Assembly (NCBI RefSeq): GCF_000262465.1
Contig: NZ_CM001489.1
Location: 3,914,033-3,978,032, forward strand
DNA from: Frankia sp. QA3
GTDB taxonomy: Bacteria > Actinomycetota > Actinomycetes > Frankiales > Frankiaceae
Reading direction: 5' to 3'
Length of the DNA: 64,000 bases
Shown here one piece after another: positions 1 through 8,827 of the stretch. Position 1 is the stretch's first letter, and each line of letters begins with the position of its first letter. Both the position numbers and the translations under genes were made by a program. The notes beneath the pieces were generated by a model that was given only the letters and a program-made list of their open reading frames with translations, ran no database searches and was not told where the DNA came from.

Positions 1-1
1 G

Positions 2-454
2 GCGCTGGCGACCTTCGAGGTCACCCGGCCGATCGTCGGGGCCCAGGCCATCGGCATCGCGCGCGCCGCGTACGAGTACGCCCTGGACTACGCCCGCGGG
101 CGTGAGCAGTTCGGCCGGCCGATCATCACCAATCAGGCGATCGCCTTCGCGCTCGCCGACATGCGGATGGAGATCGACGCGGCCCGGCTGCTCATCTGGC
201 GGGCCGCCTGGATGGGCCACAGCGGCCGGCCGTTCGAGGCCGGCGAGGGGTCGATGAGCAAGCTGAAGGCCAGCGAGGTCGCGGTGTGGGCGACGGAGAA
301 GGCGGTGCAGATCCTCGGCGGCGCCGGCTACAGCCGCGACCATCCCGTCGAGCGGATGTTCCGCGACTCCAAGATCTACACAATCTTCGAGGGCACGTCG
401 GAGATCCAACGCCTCGTCATCGCCCGAGCGATCTCCGGGATGCACATCCGCTGA
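2..454 (+). CDS. Acyl-CoA dehydrogenase, C-terminal part (5' end outside window)
   Basis: The open frame enters from the left edge and codes for the last 150 residues of an acyl-CoA dehydrogenase. These flavoenzymes introduce the alpha-beta double bond into acyl-CoA thioesters. Visible family signatures are YARGREQFGRPI, the helical bundle around QAIAFALADM, and the C-terminal block QILGGAGYSRDHPVERMFRD followed by IFEGTSEIQRLVIAR, where the glutamate of the EGTSEIQ segment lies near the flavin/substrate site in the family. The normal length is about 380 residues, so roughly 230 are missing on the left. It ends at a TGA, and a short inverted repeat just after the stop may terminate it. The substrate cannot be told from this fragment. 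Confidence 0.93.
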   Translation, partial: ALATFEVTRPIVGAQAIGIARAAYEYALDYARGREQFGRPIITNQAIAFALADMRMEIDAARLLIWRAAWMGHSGRPFEAGEGSMSKLKASEVAVWATEKAVQILGGAGYSRDHPVERMFRDSKIYTIFEGTSEIQRLVIARAISGMHIR

Positions 455-461
455 CCTCGCG

Positions 462-479
462 TCGGGGTCATTTCCCCGA
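462..479 (+). terminator. Possible weak terminator hairpin after the acyl-CoA dehydrogenase
   Basis: TCGGGG and CCCCGA form a 6-bp stem around a short AT-containing loop, 8 bases after the stop codon. The stem is short and no long T-run follows, so this is tentative. Confidence 0.3.
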
Positions 480-707
480 AAGCCGCCGAGATACGGGGTT
501 TGCTCGGCCACGTGGCGGTTTGATCGAACCAGACCGGGTCGCTCACGGCGGCGCCCGACGTTCGGGGGCGTCGCGGCCCGCCGACGGCGGCCCGGTCCCG
601 ACTCGGGGGGTCCCGGGGGCACCGACCACCACGGTCCACCACCGTGTCCCCGGGGACTCCGAAGACGCCGGGGACTCCGGTACGGGCGGGGCGAGTCAGT
701 CAGGCAG

Positions 708-2039
708 TCATGGGCCGGCCGCGCTGACGTAGGCGACGCTGGCGTAGCTGTCGGCGGGGCGCCCGGCGGCGTCGACGCAGCGCACGGCCACCGTGACGGC
801 CGCGGGTGCGCCGCCGGCGGCCGCGGCGGCCGGGAGCTCGGCCGCGGCGCAGCGGGCGGTGGGCTCGCCGTAGGGGGTCACCTGGAGCGAGCTCGGGGTC
901 CGCGAGATCCCGGGGAGGGTCACCTGGTAGCGGCCGACCCCGACCCGGCTGATCTGGTTCGTCGCCCCGGTGCTGTTCGCCGAGTACCAGGCCCAGGCGT
1001 TGACCGGCGGGCCCGGCGGGACCTGCTGGATCGGCCCGCCCGGACGGATGACGCCGGTGAACGCGTGGCCGAAGCTGGCCGCGCCGGTCGGGATCAGCGC
1101 GTGGCCGCTGGTGTAGAGCAGCACGAACGGGCTGTCCGTCCAGGCCGACCCGCGCGCGCAGCCGACGAACACCGACTGGCGGTCCTTCTTCACCACGCGG
1201 CCGAGGGCACTGCACCCCACGGGGCCGTCGCCGATCGCGTTGACCTGCAGGTTGTTGCCGTTCTTCGCGAACGCCGGCCCGGTCAGGTCGATCGTGTAAT
1301 GCCCGGCGCCGACCCGGTGGACCTCGATCGTGCCCGGTCCGCTGACGCTGTAGGCGTTCGCCGGGCGGGAGGTGGCGGCCGACGCCGCGTCGGACCGCAG
1401 GTAGGCGTACGCGCCGCCCGGGGACGGGGCCGCGGTGTCCGGCACGTGACTGAACAGCGCGGTGAACCCGGAGTCGGCCGGCGCCCCCGCGGCGTCGCGG
1501 CAGGTCAGGTCGACCTGCTCGTCCCGGCCGGCGGCGCCCCAGCGCACGACGTGGCAGGAGACGACCGGGGCGGTGGTGCCGACGGCCGCGACCGGGTCCA
1601 GCGCGGTGACGATCGCCGCGCCGCGCCCCGCGGCCACGGCGATGCCGGGGAAGGTGATCCGGTAGCCGCCGGTCTGCCGGCGCACGACCGTGACCTGCGC
1701 GGCGGCGCCCGCCCCGCCCGCGGTGCGCCAGCTACCCGAGCTCTGCGCCGCCGGGACCGCCGTGGGCGCGTTCACCGGGCTGCCGGCCGCGCTGAAACGG
1801 GCGAATCCCCACACCGGCGCCGCGGCGGCCCCGGGGCCGCCGGTCGGCGTGGCCGAACGGGCCGAGCCGCCGGCGCCGAGGCGGTCCGGGTCGGACTTCA
1901 CCGTGCGGGCCGCGTCCCGCGCCCGGGACCGGCCGTCGCCGCGGTGGTCGCCGTCCGAGCAGGCGGCCAGGGCCAGCAGCGCCGCCGCGCAGCCCAGCGC
2001 GCCCGTGACCCGGGCGATGCGCGCGGCCATCCTCGCCAT
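708..2039 (-). CDS. Secreted lipoprotein with three internal repeats, unknown function
   Basis: The 443-residue product starts with a basic stretch, a hydrophobic segment and the lipobox LLALAAC, so it is probably exported and lipid-anchored at Cys. The start at 2039 is preferred over an in-frame ATG 48 bases upstream because GGGAGAGG sits 6 bases before it. After a low-complexity linker, three roughly 110-residue repeats can be seen. Each has a segment like GGYRITFPGI, GHYTIDLTG or GRYQVTLPGI, then paired cysteines, and two end with a CRDAAG or CVDAAG...PADS motif. The repeats look like beta-sandwich modules. It is divergent from the kinase gene at 2346 and shares its upstream region. I do not recognise a characterised family; a surface or signalling accessory role is only a guess. 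Confidence 0.82.
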   Translation of the reverse strand: MARMAARIARVTGALGCAAALLALAACSDGDHRGDGRSRARDAARTVKSDPDRLGAGGSARSATPTGGPGAAAAPVWGFARFSAAGSPVNAPTAVPAAQSSGSWRTAGGAGAAAQVTVVRRQTGGYRITFPGIAVAAGRGAAIVTALDPVAAVGTTAPVVSCHVVRWGAAGRDEQVDLTCRDAAGAPADSGFTALFSHVPDTAAPSPGGAYAYLRSDAASAATSRPANAYSVSGPGTIEVHRVGAGHYTIDLTGPAFAKNGNNLQVNAIGDGPVGCSALGRVVKKDRQSVFVGCARGSAWTDSPFVLLYTSGHALIPTGAASFGHAFTGVIRPGGPIQQVPPGPPVNAWAWYSANSTGATNQISRVGVGRYQVTLPGISRTPSSLQVTPYGEPTARCAAAELPAAAAAGGAPAAVTVAVRCVDAAGRPADSYASVAYVSAAGP

Positions 2040-2345
2040 GCGGTGCCTCTCCCTCGCAACAAGATCTCGTTGCCACGACAATGGCACATTCGGGGCGTGG
2101 GGAGCCGCCCGAGACCGGCGCGAACCCTGTCAATCCGCTGACAACCAGGTCGTAAGCGCAGTCGGAGCCCCGACAGTCCTGCAACAGGGGACACTCACCT
2201 AAGATTTTCCCCACGTGATCCGCCGTGCCGGCGGGTCGGGACACCATGATCGTTCAAGGGTCGGTGCGCGACACCGGCGGGCCCGCGTGCTGCGCGTCGC
2301 CCGACCGGACCGCGGTCGGCGCGCGGCAGGCAGGGGTACAGGTCG
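2040..2345. other. Divergent intergenic region between lipoprotein and kinase genes
   Basis: 306 bases separate the two divergent starts and must hold both promoters. It contains a patch less GC-rich than its surroundings near 2195-2215 and a small hairpin (GTCGG/CCGAC near 2161-2174). No coding potential was seen beyond out-of-frame reading. Confidence 0.5.
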
Positions 2346-4610
2346 ATGGCGTCATCGGATGCTGGTGTGGCGGCGCGTGCCGTTCCTCTCGGCCCGGACG
2401 ACCCCCGTGAGCTCGGCTCGTACACGCTGCTGGGCAAACTCGGCCAGGGCGGCATGGGCATGGTCTACCTGGGACGCTCGGAGAAGGGCCGGCTCGTCGC
2501 GATCAAGGTGATCCGGACGGAGGCGGTCGGCAACCCCGAGTTCCGGGCCCGGTTCCGGCTGGAGGCGGAGACGGCGCGGCGCGTCGCCCGGGTCTGCACC
2601 GCCGAGGTCCTCGACGCCGACCCCGACGCCGAGTGGCCCTACCTCGTCACCGAGTTCATCGAGGGCGAGACGCTGGCACGCTACGTCCAGCGCAACGGCC
2701 CGCTCGCCGACGCCAACCTCGAACAGCTCGCGGTCGGCGTCGCCGCGGCGCTCACCGCCATCCACAGCGCCGGGATCGTGCACCGCGACCTCAAGCCGGC
2801 CAACGTCATCCTCTCCCCCTTCGGCCCCCGGGTGATCGACTTCGGGATCGCCCGGGCCGTGGACGCCGGCAGCGGCCTGACCGGCGACCTGCAGCAGCTC
2901 GGCACGCCCGCGTTCATGTCCCCGGAGCAGATCGAGAGCCAGCCGATCACCTCCGCGGTGGACATCTGGGCGTGGGGCGGCCTGGTCGCCTTCGCCGCCA
3001 CCGGCCACTACCCGTTCGGCGACGCCTCCGCCCAGGTGCTGCTGTACCGGGCACTGCACGAGGAGCCGCGACTCGACGACGTCGACCCGGCCCTGCGCCC
3101 GATCGTCTGGCTCGCGATGCGCAAGGACCCGGCCACCCGGCCCACCGCCCAGCAGCTCATGCTGCGCCTGCTCGGCGACCCGTCCGGCACCGGCCCGGAC
3201 GCCGCCGCCGCCGTCGACCCGCAGGACGTCACCAACGTCCTGCAGGGCTGGAACCTGCCCGCGCCGGGCGCCACCGGCCCGACGGCGGGCACCGGCCCGA
3301 CAGCGGGCACCGGCGGGCGTGGGGTGGCCGCCGCGGCGGCGAGCGCCGGCGGGTACACCGCGGACCCCGACGCCCCGACCCGGCTGCCGACCAGCCTCGG
3401 CGCTCCGGTGCAGCCGCGGCCGGCAAGCGACGGGACCGTCGCCGGCCAGTCCCCCACCCGGGTCGGCGCCGAGGCAGGCGGACCCTCCTGGCCGGGTGGA
3501 CCCGGCGGGAGCGGCGGGCCTGGTGCGCCGTCCGGCGCTCGCGGCCGCAAGAACCGCGCGCCGCTGCTCGTCGGCGGCGGCGTGGTCGTGGTCGGCGCGA
3601 TCCTCGCGACCGTCCTCGCCCTGGCCTCCGGCGGCGACGACAGCAATACCGGCGAAACGGGCAGCACCGTCAAGCCCGCCGCCACCGCGGCGGCGTCCGC
3701 ACAGCCTGCCGCGTTCGCGCTACCCCGCTCGACCGAGCCGCTGGGCCGCGACACCGTCGTCTACGCCTCCAACCGCACCGGCAACTACGACCTGTTCCGC
3801 GGCGACGTCACCGGCGACGGCGGCCTCCAGAACGACAAGCCGCTGGTCACCGGGCCGGACAACGACATGCTGCCGGCGATCGCCGCCGACCGGAAGACGG
3901 TCGTCTTCTTCAAGAAGGGCAGCCCGAACACGCTGCAGGCGATCGCCGCCGACGGCACCGGCAAGCCCGTGCAACTGTTCACCTCGGGCCCGGCGGCGAA
4001 GCTGACGATCGCGGGCGACGCCCGGCCCTCGCTGTCCCCGGACAGCCCGTTCCTGGTCGTCCGGTCGACCACCGACGAGACCGGCAACCCGAATCCCGGC
4101 CTCTACGTCGTCCGGCTGGACGGGTCGAGCGTGCGCCGGCTCAAGACGAAGCCGCAGGCGACCGACCCGGCCTGGTCGCCGGACGGCGAGCGCATCGCGT
4201 ACTGGTCCAACACCGCCGGCGGCGACCGTGGGTTCATCGTGACCATCTCCGTCGAACCCGACGCGGTGGCTCAGCCGGTCATCAACGACAAGCTCACCAC
4301 CGACTCCGACCCGGTCTGGTCGCCGACCGGCGACAGGATCGCGTTCACCCGGGAGCAGAACGGCGACCTGGAGATCTTCGAGATGAACTCGGACGGCTCC
4401 GACGTCCGCCAGCTCACCCACGCGCACGGCAACGACCAGGACCCCGCCTTCGGCCCCGACGGCCGCATCGTCTTCTCCGGCCAGCGCGACCCCGCCAACC
4501 CCGCCGCCCGCCAGCTGTTCGTCCTCGACTCGAACAACCCCACCGCCGGCGCCCGCCAGCTCACCACCCTCGGCGGCTTCAACGGCCACGCCCGCTGGAA
4601 CGCCGGCTGA
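2346..4610 (+). CDS. Membrane Ser/Thr protein kinase with C-terminal TolB/PD40-type beta-propeller
   Basis: Hanks-type kinase of 754 residues. The cytoplasmic kinase domain spans about residues 24-275: glycine loop GKLGQGGMGMVY (30-41), catalytic Lys in AIKVI (54), HRDLKPAN (146-153), DFGIAR (165-170) and GTPAFMSPEQ. A Pro/Gly/Thr-rich juxtamembrane linker follows, then one transmembrane helix at about 404-428 (GGGVVVVGAILATVLALA). The external part (about 460-754) carries repeated segments such as DPAWSPDGERIAYWS, DPVWSPTGDRIAF and DPAFGPDGRIVFSG, typical of PD40/WD40-like propellers. The propeller probably senses an extracellular ligand and the kinase phosphorylates downstream FHA proteins. 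The FHA-ABC transporter on the opposite strand at 5453-8008 is a natural candidate substrate, as in the mycobacterial PknF-Rv1747 pair. The ribosome-binding site is weak (AGGGG well upstream). Confidence 0.92.
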   Translation: MASSDAGVAARAVPLGPDDPRELGSYTLLGKLGQGGMGMVYLGRSEKGRLVAIKVIRTEAVGNPEFRARFRLEAETARRVARVCTAEVLDADPDAEWPYLVTEFIEGETLARYVQRNGPLADANLEQLAVGVAAALTAIHSAGIVHRDLKPANVILSPFGPRVIDFGIARAVDAGSGLTGDLQQLGTPAFMSPEQIESQPITSAVDIWAWGGLVAFAATGHYPFGDASAQVLLYRALHEEPRLDDVDPALRPIVWLAMRKDPATRPTAQQLMLRLLGDPSGTGPDAAAAVDPQDVTNVLQGWNLPAPGATGPTAGTGPTAGTGGRGVAAAAASAGGYTADPDAPTRLPTSLGAPVQPRPASDGTVAGQSPTRVGAEAGGPSWPGGPGGSGGPGAPSGARGRKNRAPLLVGGGVVVVGAILATVLALASGGDDSNTGETGSTVKPAATAAASAQPAAFALPRSTEPLGRDTVVYASNRTGNYDLFRGDVTGDGGLQNDKPLVTGPDNDMLPAIAADRKTVVFFKKGSPNTLQAIAADGTGKPVQLFTSGPAAKLTIAGDARPSLSPDSPFLVVRSTTDETGNPNPGLYVVRLDGSSVRRLKTKPQATDPAWSPDGERIAYWSNTAGGDRGFIVTISVEPDAVAQPVINDKLTTDSDPVWSPTGDRIAFTREQNGDLEIFEMNSDGSDVRQLTHAHGNDQDPAFGPDGRIVFSGQRDPANPAARQLFVLDSNNPTAGARQLTTLGGFNGHARWNAG

Positions 4611-4629
4611 CCCGCGCCCACCCGCCCGC

Positions 4630-4698
4630 CCTGCTTATCCGGAGGGATTTTTCGGACACCGAAGCCTCCGGATGAGCAGGAGAGCCTGTCCACAGGCC
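4630..4698. repeat. Palindromic intergenic repeat, copy 1 (69 bp)
   Basis: CCTGCTTATCCGGAGG (4630-4645) pairs with CCTCCGGATGAGCAGG (4665-4680), with one G-T wobble. The 19-base loop holds a second small palindrome (TTCGG...CCGAA), and CCTGTCCACAGG follows. The element recurs at 11780-11848 with about 64 of 69 bases the same. It lies just after the kinase stop and could act as a terminator, but its recurrence suggests a dispersed repeat family. It ends 17 bases before the start of a 5'-truncated gene. Confidence 0.75.
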
Positions 4699-4714
4699 AG
4701 CGGGTTGTCCACAG

Positions 4715-5368
4715 ATGGCGTATCGGTGGGTTCCGCGCAGGCGCGGCTACCTCCGGCACTGGATGACGATGCCCGACGCGGACACCGTCGATCTCGCCGG
4801 CATTCGGACGAGCACGATCCGGCGCACTCTCGAGGATCTGGCGTTGCTGTGCGATCGCGAACTGTTCGTCAGCGTCCTCGACGCCATGCTCCAGCAGGAA
4901 CACCTGACCCGCGACGATGTCCTCGACCTGCGCGAGCGGGTGACAGCTCGTCGCAACGGCGACCGCGCGCAGCGCTGGTGGTCGCAGATCGACGGGCGAG
5001 CGGAGTCTCCGCTGGAGACGCGGGTCCGGCTGTTGCTCGGTGATGCCGGCCTGCTACCCGACGAGCTTCAGTGGCTGGTCCGCGATCCCTCGACGGGTCT
5101 GTCGCTGGCCAGGCTCGACTTCGCCTGGCCGTTGCTGCGCGTGGCGATCGAGACGGATGGCACCGGACCGCACAGTGAGCTCACGGCGCTGTACCGGGAC
5201 CGGACCCGGCAGAACGCGTTGGTCCGCCTCGGCTGGGACGTTCTGCGCTTCACCTGGCGGGATGCGATGGACGGGGCGCGGGGACTTCGGGAGACCGTAC
5301 GCGCCGCTCTCCGTCGGGCCCGCGCCGACGCGCCTCCCGGAGGTGGACGGCGGTTACGCCCGACGTGA
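4715..5368 (+). CDS. N-terminally truncated AbiEi/DUF559-like protein, possible pseudogene
   Basis: The 217-residue frame matches the C-terminal two thirds of a common actinobacterial family: an AbiEi-type winged-helix N-terminus followed by a DUF559/Vsr-like endonuclease fold. The nuclease part is recognisable at residues 108-205: PLETRVRLLLGDAGL, then LDFAWPLLRVAIETDGTGPH and DRTRQNALVRLGWDVLRFTW, giving the D...E.DG...H pattern of the PD-(D/E)XK-like fold. The winged helix expected in about the first 100 residues is absent; the frame opens inside the middle strand region (VDLAGIRTSTIRRTLEDLA). The palindromic repeat ends 17 bases upstream, so insertion or recombination at the repeat may have removed the 5' end. 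No clear ribosome-binding site precedes the ATG. It may be a relic. Confidence 0.6.
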   Translation: MAYRWVPRRRGYLRHWMTMPDADTVDLAGIRTSTIRRTLEDLALLCDRELFVSVLDAMLQQEHLTRDDVLDLRERVTARRNGDRAQRWWSQIDGRAESPLETRVRLLLGDAGLLPDELQWLVRDPSTGLSLARLDFAWPLLRVAIETDGTGPHSELTALYRDRTRQNALVRLGWDVLRFTWRDAMDGARGLRETVRAALRRARADAPPGGGRRLRPT

Positions 5369-5383
5369 GCCTGCCGGCGCGCC

Positions 5384-5439
5384 CTCCCGCTGATCCAGAG
5401 GGCATCGGCGTCCGATTTATCCCTCCGGATCAGCGGGAG
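5384..5439. terminator. Bidirectional terminator between convergent genes
   Basis: CTCCCGCTGATCCAGAGGG (5384-5402) is complementary to CCCTCCGGATCAGCGGGAG (5421-5439) at 18 of 19 positions, with an 18-base AT-richer loop. It sits exactly between two convergent stop codons (5368 and 5453). It shares the GATCCRGAGG/CCTCCGGATC core with the palindromic repeats at 4630 and 11780, so it may be a diverged member of that family serving as a terminator. Confidence 0.75.
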
Positions 5440-5452
5440 AAGGGCGCCGCGT

Positions 5453-8008
5453 CTAGCGGGGTGGGCCGCTGACGGGGGCGGCGGGGGCGCGCTTGACGGT
5501 CTTGGGGTCCATGCGGCGGATCAGCAGCGAGGTGCCGATCACGAACAGGATGCCGATCGCGGCGCCCGCGACGATGTCGGTGAGGTAGGCCGACGCCGTG
5601 TGGTCGTAGAACGGGTCGACGACGACCTTCGGGTTGATCGGTTTCTTGTTGTCGGGGCGGGGCACCCCGGCGAGGGTGATGCGGTTCATGTCGGCGATCG
5701 ACGACATCGACGCGAACCCCCAGCGGGCCGGCGCGATGTAGCTGACCTGTTCCAGGCCGGCGGTGCCCTTGACCGGCACGATGCCACCGCTGAAGATCAG
5801 CTGTGCCATCGTGATCAGGACGAGCAGGGGCATCGTCTTGTCGGCGTTGTCGACCAGGGCGGAGATCACCAGGCCGAGCATCGCCGAGGCCAGCGACACC
5901 ACGATCACCGCGATCAGCATCTCCAGCAGCGAGTTGCCGAGGATGAGCCCCGCCTTGGGTGTTCGTCCGGCCAGCCCGATCAGCGTGAACGGGATCGCCT
6001 GCGCCACCGTGATGAAGATCAGGACCAGGACCTTCGAGCCGATGTACGCCGTGCGGGACAGGCCGATGGCTCTCTCCCGGCGATAGATCGCCCGTTCCTT
6101 GACGATCTCCCGGACCGAGTTCGCCATGCCCATGAAACAGGCACAGAGCACCATGATCAGCAGGATCGTCGGGCCGTCGGAGTTCGGCGAGAGCTGTTGA
6201 GCCTGCTCTGGAGTTAGCTCGAAGTTCCCGCCGATGGCTCGGGGGATCAGCCCCAGCAGGAACGGGAACGCGATGATCAGCCGTAGGTAGGACTTGTCCG
6301 ACGCCACGACGGCCATAGTTCGACGACTCAGCGTGACCAGCTGGGAGGCCACCGACTGCTGGCGCAGCGAGGGCAGTTCCTCCGGCGCCGGGCGCGCCGA
6401 GGGGGCGGTGATCGACGCCGGCACGAAGTACCGCGAGTTGCGGAAGCGGGCGGCCGACTCGGCGCCCGGCGTCGCCTCCAGGGTGAGGAAGACGTCCGGG
6501 TAGTCCCGCTTGCCGAAGAAGGTCAGCGCGTCCTGCGGCGGCCCGAAGTAGGCGACGTAGCCGCCCGGCGCGAGGACCAGGATGTAGTCACACAGGTCGA
6601 GCTGGGCGACGCTGTGGGTGACCACGATGACCGTCCGGCCGTCGTCCGCCAGCTTGCGCAGCGACTCCATGACGTTCTTGTCCATGCCCGGATCGAGACC
6701 GGAGGTCGGCTCGTCCAAATAGAGCAGGGTCGGCCGGGTCAGCAGCTCCAGGGCCACCGAGGTCCGCTTGCGCTGGCCACCGGACAGCCGCGACACCTGG
6801 GTGTTCGCGTGCTGGGTGAGGCCGAGCTCGGCGAGCACCTCGTCGACGCGGGTGCGCCGCTCCGCCTTCGTGACGTCCGGCGGGAAGCGCAGCTCGGCGC
6901 CGTACTCCAGGGCCTTGCGCACGGTGAGCGAGGTGTGCAGCAGGTCCTCCTGCGGCACGTAGCCGATGCGGCGCCGCAGCTCGTCGTACTCGGAGTACAG
7001 ATCACGGCCGGCGTAGCGGACGGTCCCCTTGTCCGCGGGCCGGAACCCGGTCAGGGCGTTGAGCAGGGTCGACTTGCCGGCACCCGACGGCCCCACGACG
7101 CCGAGCAGCGCGCGGCCGGGCAGCTTGAACGTCATGTCGTGCATGAGCTGCTTCTGGCCGGCCCAGACGTTCAGGGCGTCGGCCTCGAAGCTGACGTCGC
7201 CGGAGTCGATGTACTCGACGAGCTGATCGCCCTCGAGCTGGAAGACGTGGTGACCGACGGCGATGACGTCGCCCTGGCCGACCTCCGTCCGGTTGATGCG
7301 GCGGCCGTTGACGAACACGCCGTTGGCCGAGTCGAGGTCGGCGATCTGCAGGCCCGACCGGCCGATGTAGAGCTCGGCGTGCCGGCGGGAGGCGAGCAGG
7401 TCGGTGATGACGATGTCGTTGTCCCGGGCGCGGCCGATCGACATCGTGCCCTGGCGCAGCCGGTAGGTGGTGCGCCGCTCGTGCTCCTGCTCGAGGCTGG
7501 TGGAGCCGCCGGGCCGCTCGCCGCGGCGGCGGTCGTCGTAGTCGTCGTAGTCGCGCCCGCGCTGCGCCGGGCTCGTCGGCCCCTGGTGGGCCCGGTTGCC
7601 CCGGCCCGCGGTGGGCCGCGGTGGGGTGTAGCCGGCGGCGTTGGGCAGCATCGTCTGCATGTCGTAGCCGGGGTCGTAGGCCGGCTCGTCGATCGGGCCA
7701 CGCCCCTGCGGGAACTCGGGGTGGACGACGACCTCGGGGCCGGTGGGGGTCCCCAGCCGCAGCCGCACCTCGTCGTGCACCGGCACGGACTCGGGCATCC
7801 GTTGCCCGTCGATCCAGGTGCCGTTGGAGCTGATGTCGCGGACGATCCAGCCGCTGCCGGTCTGTTCGAGAAGGAGGTGGCGGCGGGAGACCCGGCTGTC
7901 GGCGATGACGTAGTCGGCGGTCCGGGCACGGCCGATGATGAACTGAGCCTCCGCTGGCACAGTGGCCGCACCGGCCTCGGTGACGACTCTCAGGAAGGTC
8001 GTCTGCAC
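5453..8008 (-). CDS. FHA-FHA-ABC transporter (ATPase and permease fused), Rv1747-like
   Basis: 851-residue fusion. FHA domain 1 covers about residues 20-95 (IIGRARTADYVIADSRVSRRH, with SSNGTWIDG) and FHA domain 2 about 183-262 (SIGRARDNDIVI, SRRHAELY, ANGVFVNG). The ABC ATPase covers about 270-490, with Walker A GPSGAGKST, signature LSGGQRKRTSVALELL, Walker B LLYLDEPTSGLD and H-loop VVTHS. An ABC-2/ABCG-type membrane domain with about six helices lies between 575 and 835. The FHA domains bind phosphothreonine, so activity is probably controlled by a Ser/Thr kinase. In mycobacteria the same architecture (Rv1747) exports a cell-envelope lipid component under PknF control. The GTG start at 8008 is supported by AAGGGGG upstream. 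The exported substrate here is unknown. Confidence 0.94.
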   Translation of the reverse strand: MQTTFLRVVTEAGAATVPAEAQFIIGRARTADYVIADSRVSRRHLLLEQTGSGWIVRDISSNGTWIDGQRMPESVPVHDEVRLRLGTPTGPEVVVHPEFPQGRGPIDEPAYDPGYDMQTMLPNAAGYTPPRPTAGRGNRAHQGPTSPAQRGRDYDDYDDRRRGERPGGSTSLEQEHERRTTYRLRQGTMSIGRARDNDIVITDLLASRRHAELYIGRSGLQIADLDSANGVFVNGRRINRTEVGQGDVIAVGHHVFQLEGDQLVEYIDSGDVSFEADALNVWAGQKQLMHDMTFKLPGRALLGVVGPSGAGKSTLLNALTGFRPADKGTVRYAGRDLYSEYDELRRRIGYVPQEDLLHTSLTVRKALEYGAELRFPPDVTKAERRTRVDEVLAELGLTQHANTQVSRLSGGQRKRTSVALELLTRPTLLYLDEPTSGLDPGMDKNVMESLRKLADDGRTVIVVTHSVAQLDLCDYILVLAPGGYVAYFGPPQDALTFFGKRDYPDVFLTLEATPGAESAARFRNSRYFVPASITAPSARPAPEELPSLRQQSVASQLVTLSRRTMAVVASDKSYLRLIIAFPFLLGLIPRAIGGNFELTPEQAQQLSPNSDGPTILLIMVLCACFMGMANSVREIVKERAIYRRERAIGLSRTAYIGSKVLVLIFITVAQAIPFTLIGLAGRTPKAGLILGNSLLEMLIAVIVVSLASAMLGLVISALVDNADKTMPLLVLITMAQLIFSGGIVPVKGTAGLEQVSYIAPARWGFASMSSIADMNRITLAGVPRPDNKKPINPKVVVDPFYDHTASAYLTDIVAGAAIGILFVIGTSLLIRRMDPKTVKRAPAAPVSGPPR

Positions 8009-8767
8009 GTGTTTCCCCCTTCGCGACGGGACGCTGGCCGGGTTGTCCCGCCGAACTCCACCTTGTAACTACGCCAGGTCGTGTCACCAAGCCGAGCGAT
8101 GCCACCGCTTCGAGCGGCGCCCCCGGTACAACCGGTGATGCCACGCCGGGCGGTCACGCGGGTTGACCGATCATGCCGGATGTCCGATCGTAGCGTCGAG
8201 GGATGACCTTGATCCACCCCGGGTGACGGTTGACCGCCCAGCCGAACGGCGTGCCCGCCGTCGCATTCGACCTCTGGACATCTCTCGGTTCCCTGCCGCC
8301 TCATGATCCTTCGATATGCCGGTTACCCTGCACGGACCTTCTCGCCGTCGACCCCGGGTCGTCCCGCCACTGCGGCGACCGTGCCGCGGTGGCGGCGACG
8401 GTGACGACGCGCGGCTCCCGTGCGGCACCCTATGAGAATGCCGGTCGGTGGTCCGCGGGAGTGGCATCTGTCGCCGATCCGACCGAGGGGGGCACCGGAC
8501 AGCTTCGAACTGTCGACCGTCCGCGCACAACCGATTCACACAGCCACCCCACCAGGGCCGTAGCCGCTCGCTGCGCGTCCGGGAAATGCCTGGGTGCGCG
8601 CCTCGGGGCGGTAACGGGCCCCGCCGCACCCGCCCGGCCCGGACGGGCAGCCGGACGACCGCGGACGGACCCGGCCCACCGCCGCGGCGGCGCCGTCGCG
8701 GCGGCCCCCCGAGCGCTCGGGCAGGTGACGCCGGCCGGGACGGCACCGGGAATGTGGCCGGAATCAT
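8009..8767. other. Intergenic region upstream of the FHA-ABC transporter
   Basis: About 760 bases between the transporter start and the terminator of the DUF2993 gene. The open frames here are arginine-rich or Ser/Pro-rich and show no family signature or good ribosome-binding site. A segment near 8300-8450 is somewhat less GC-rich. No gene is called; it should contain the transporter promoter. Confidence 0.5.
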
Positions 8768-8800
8768 GCCCGCCCGGGGACGATCGGGTTCCGGGCGGGC
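8768..8800 (-). terminator. Terminator of the DUF2993 gene
   Basis: GCCCGCCCGG (8768-8777) and CCGGGCGGGC (8791-8800) form a perfect 10-bp GC stem with a 13-base loop, starting 27 bases beyond the stop of the gene at 8828-10219. There is no strong T-tract, as is usual in such genomes. Confidence 0.7.
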
Positions 8801-8827
8801 TTGGTCATCGGCAGGCAGGTCAGCAGG

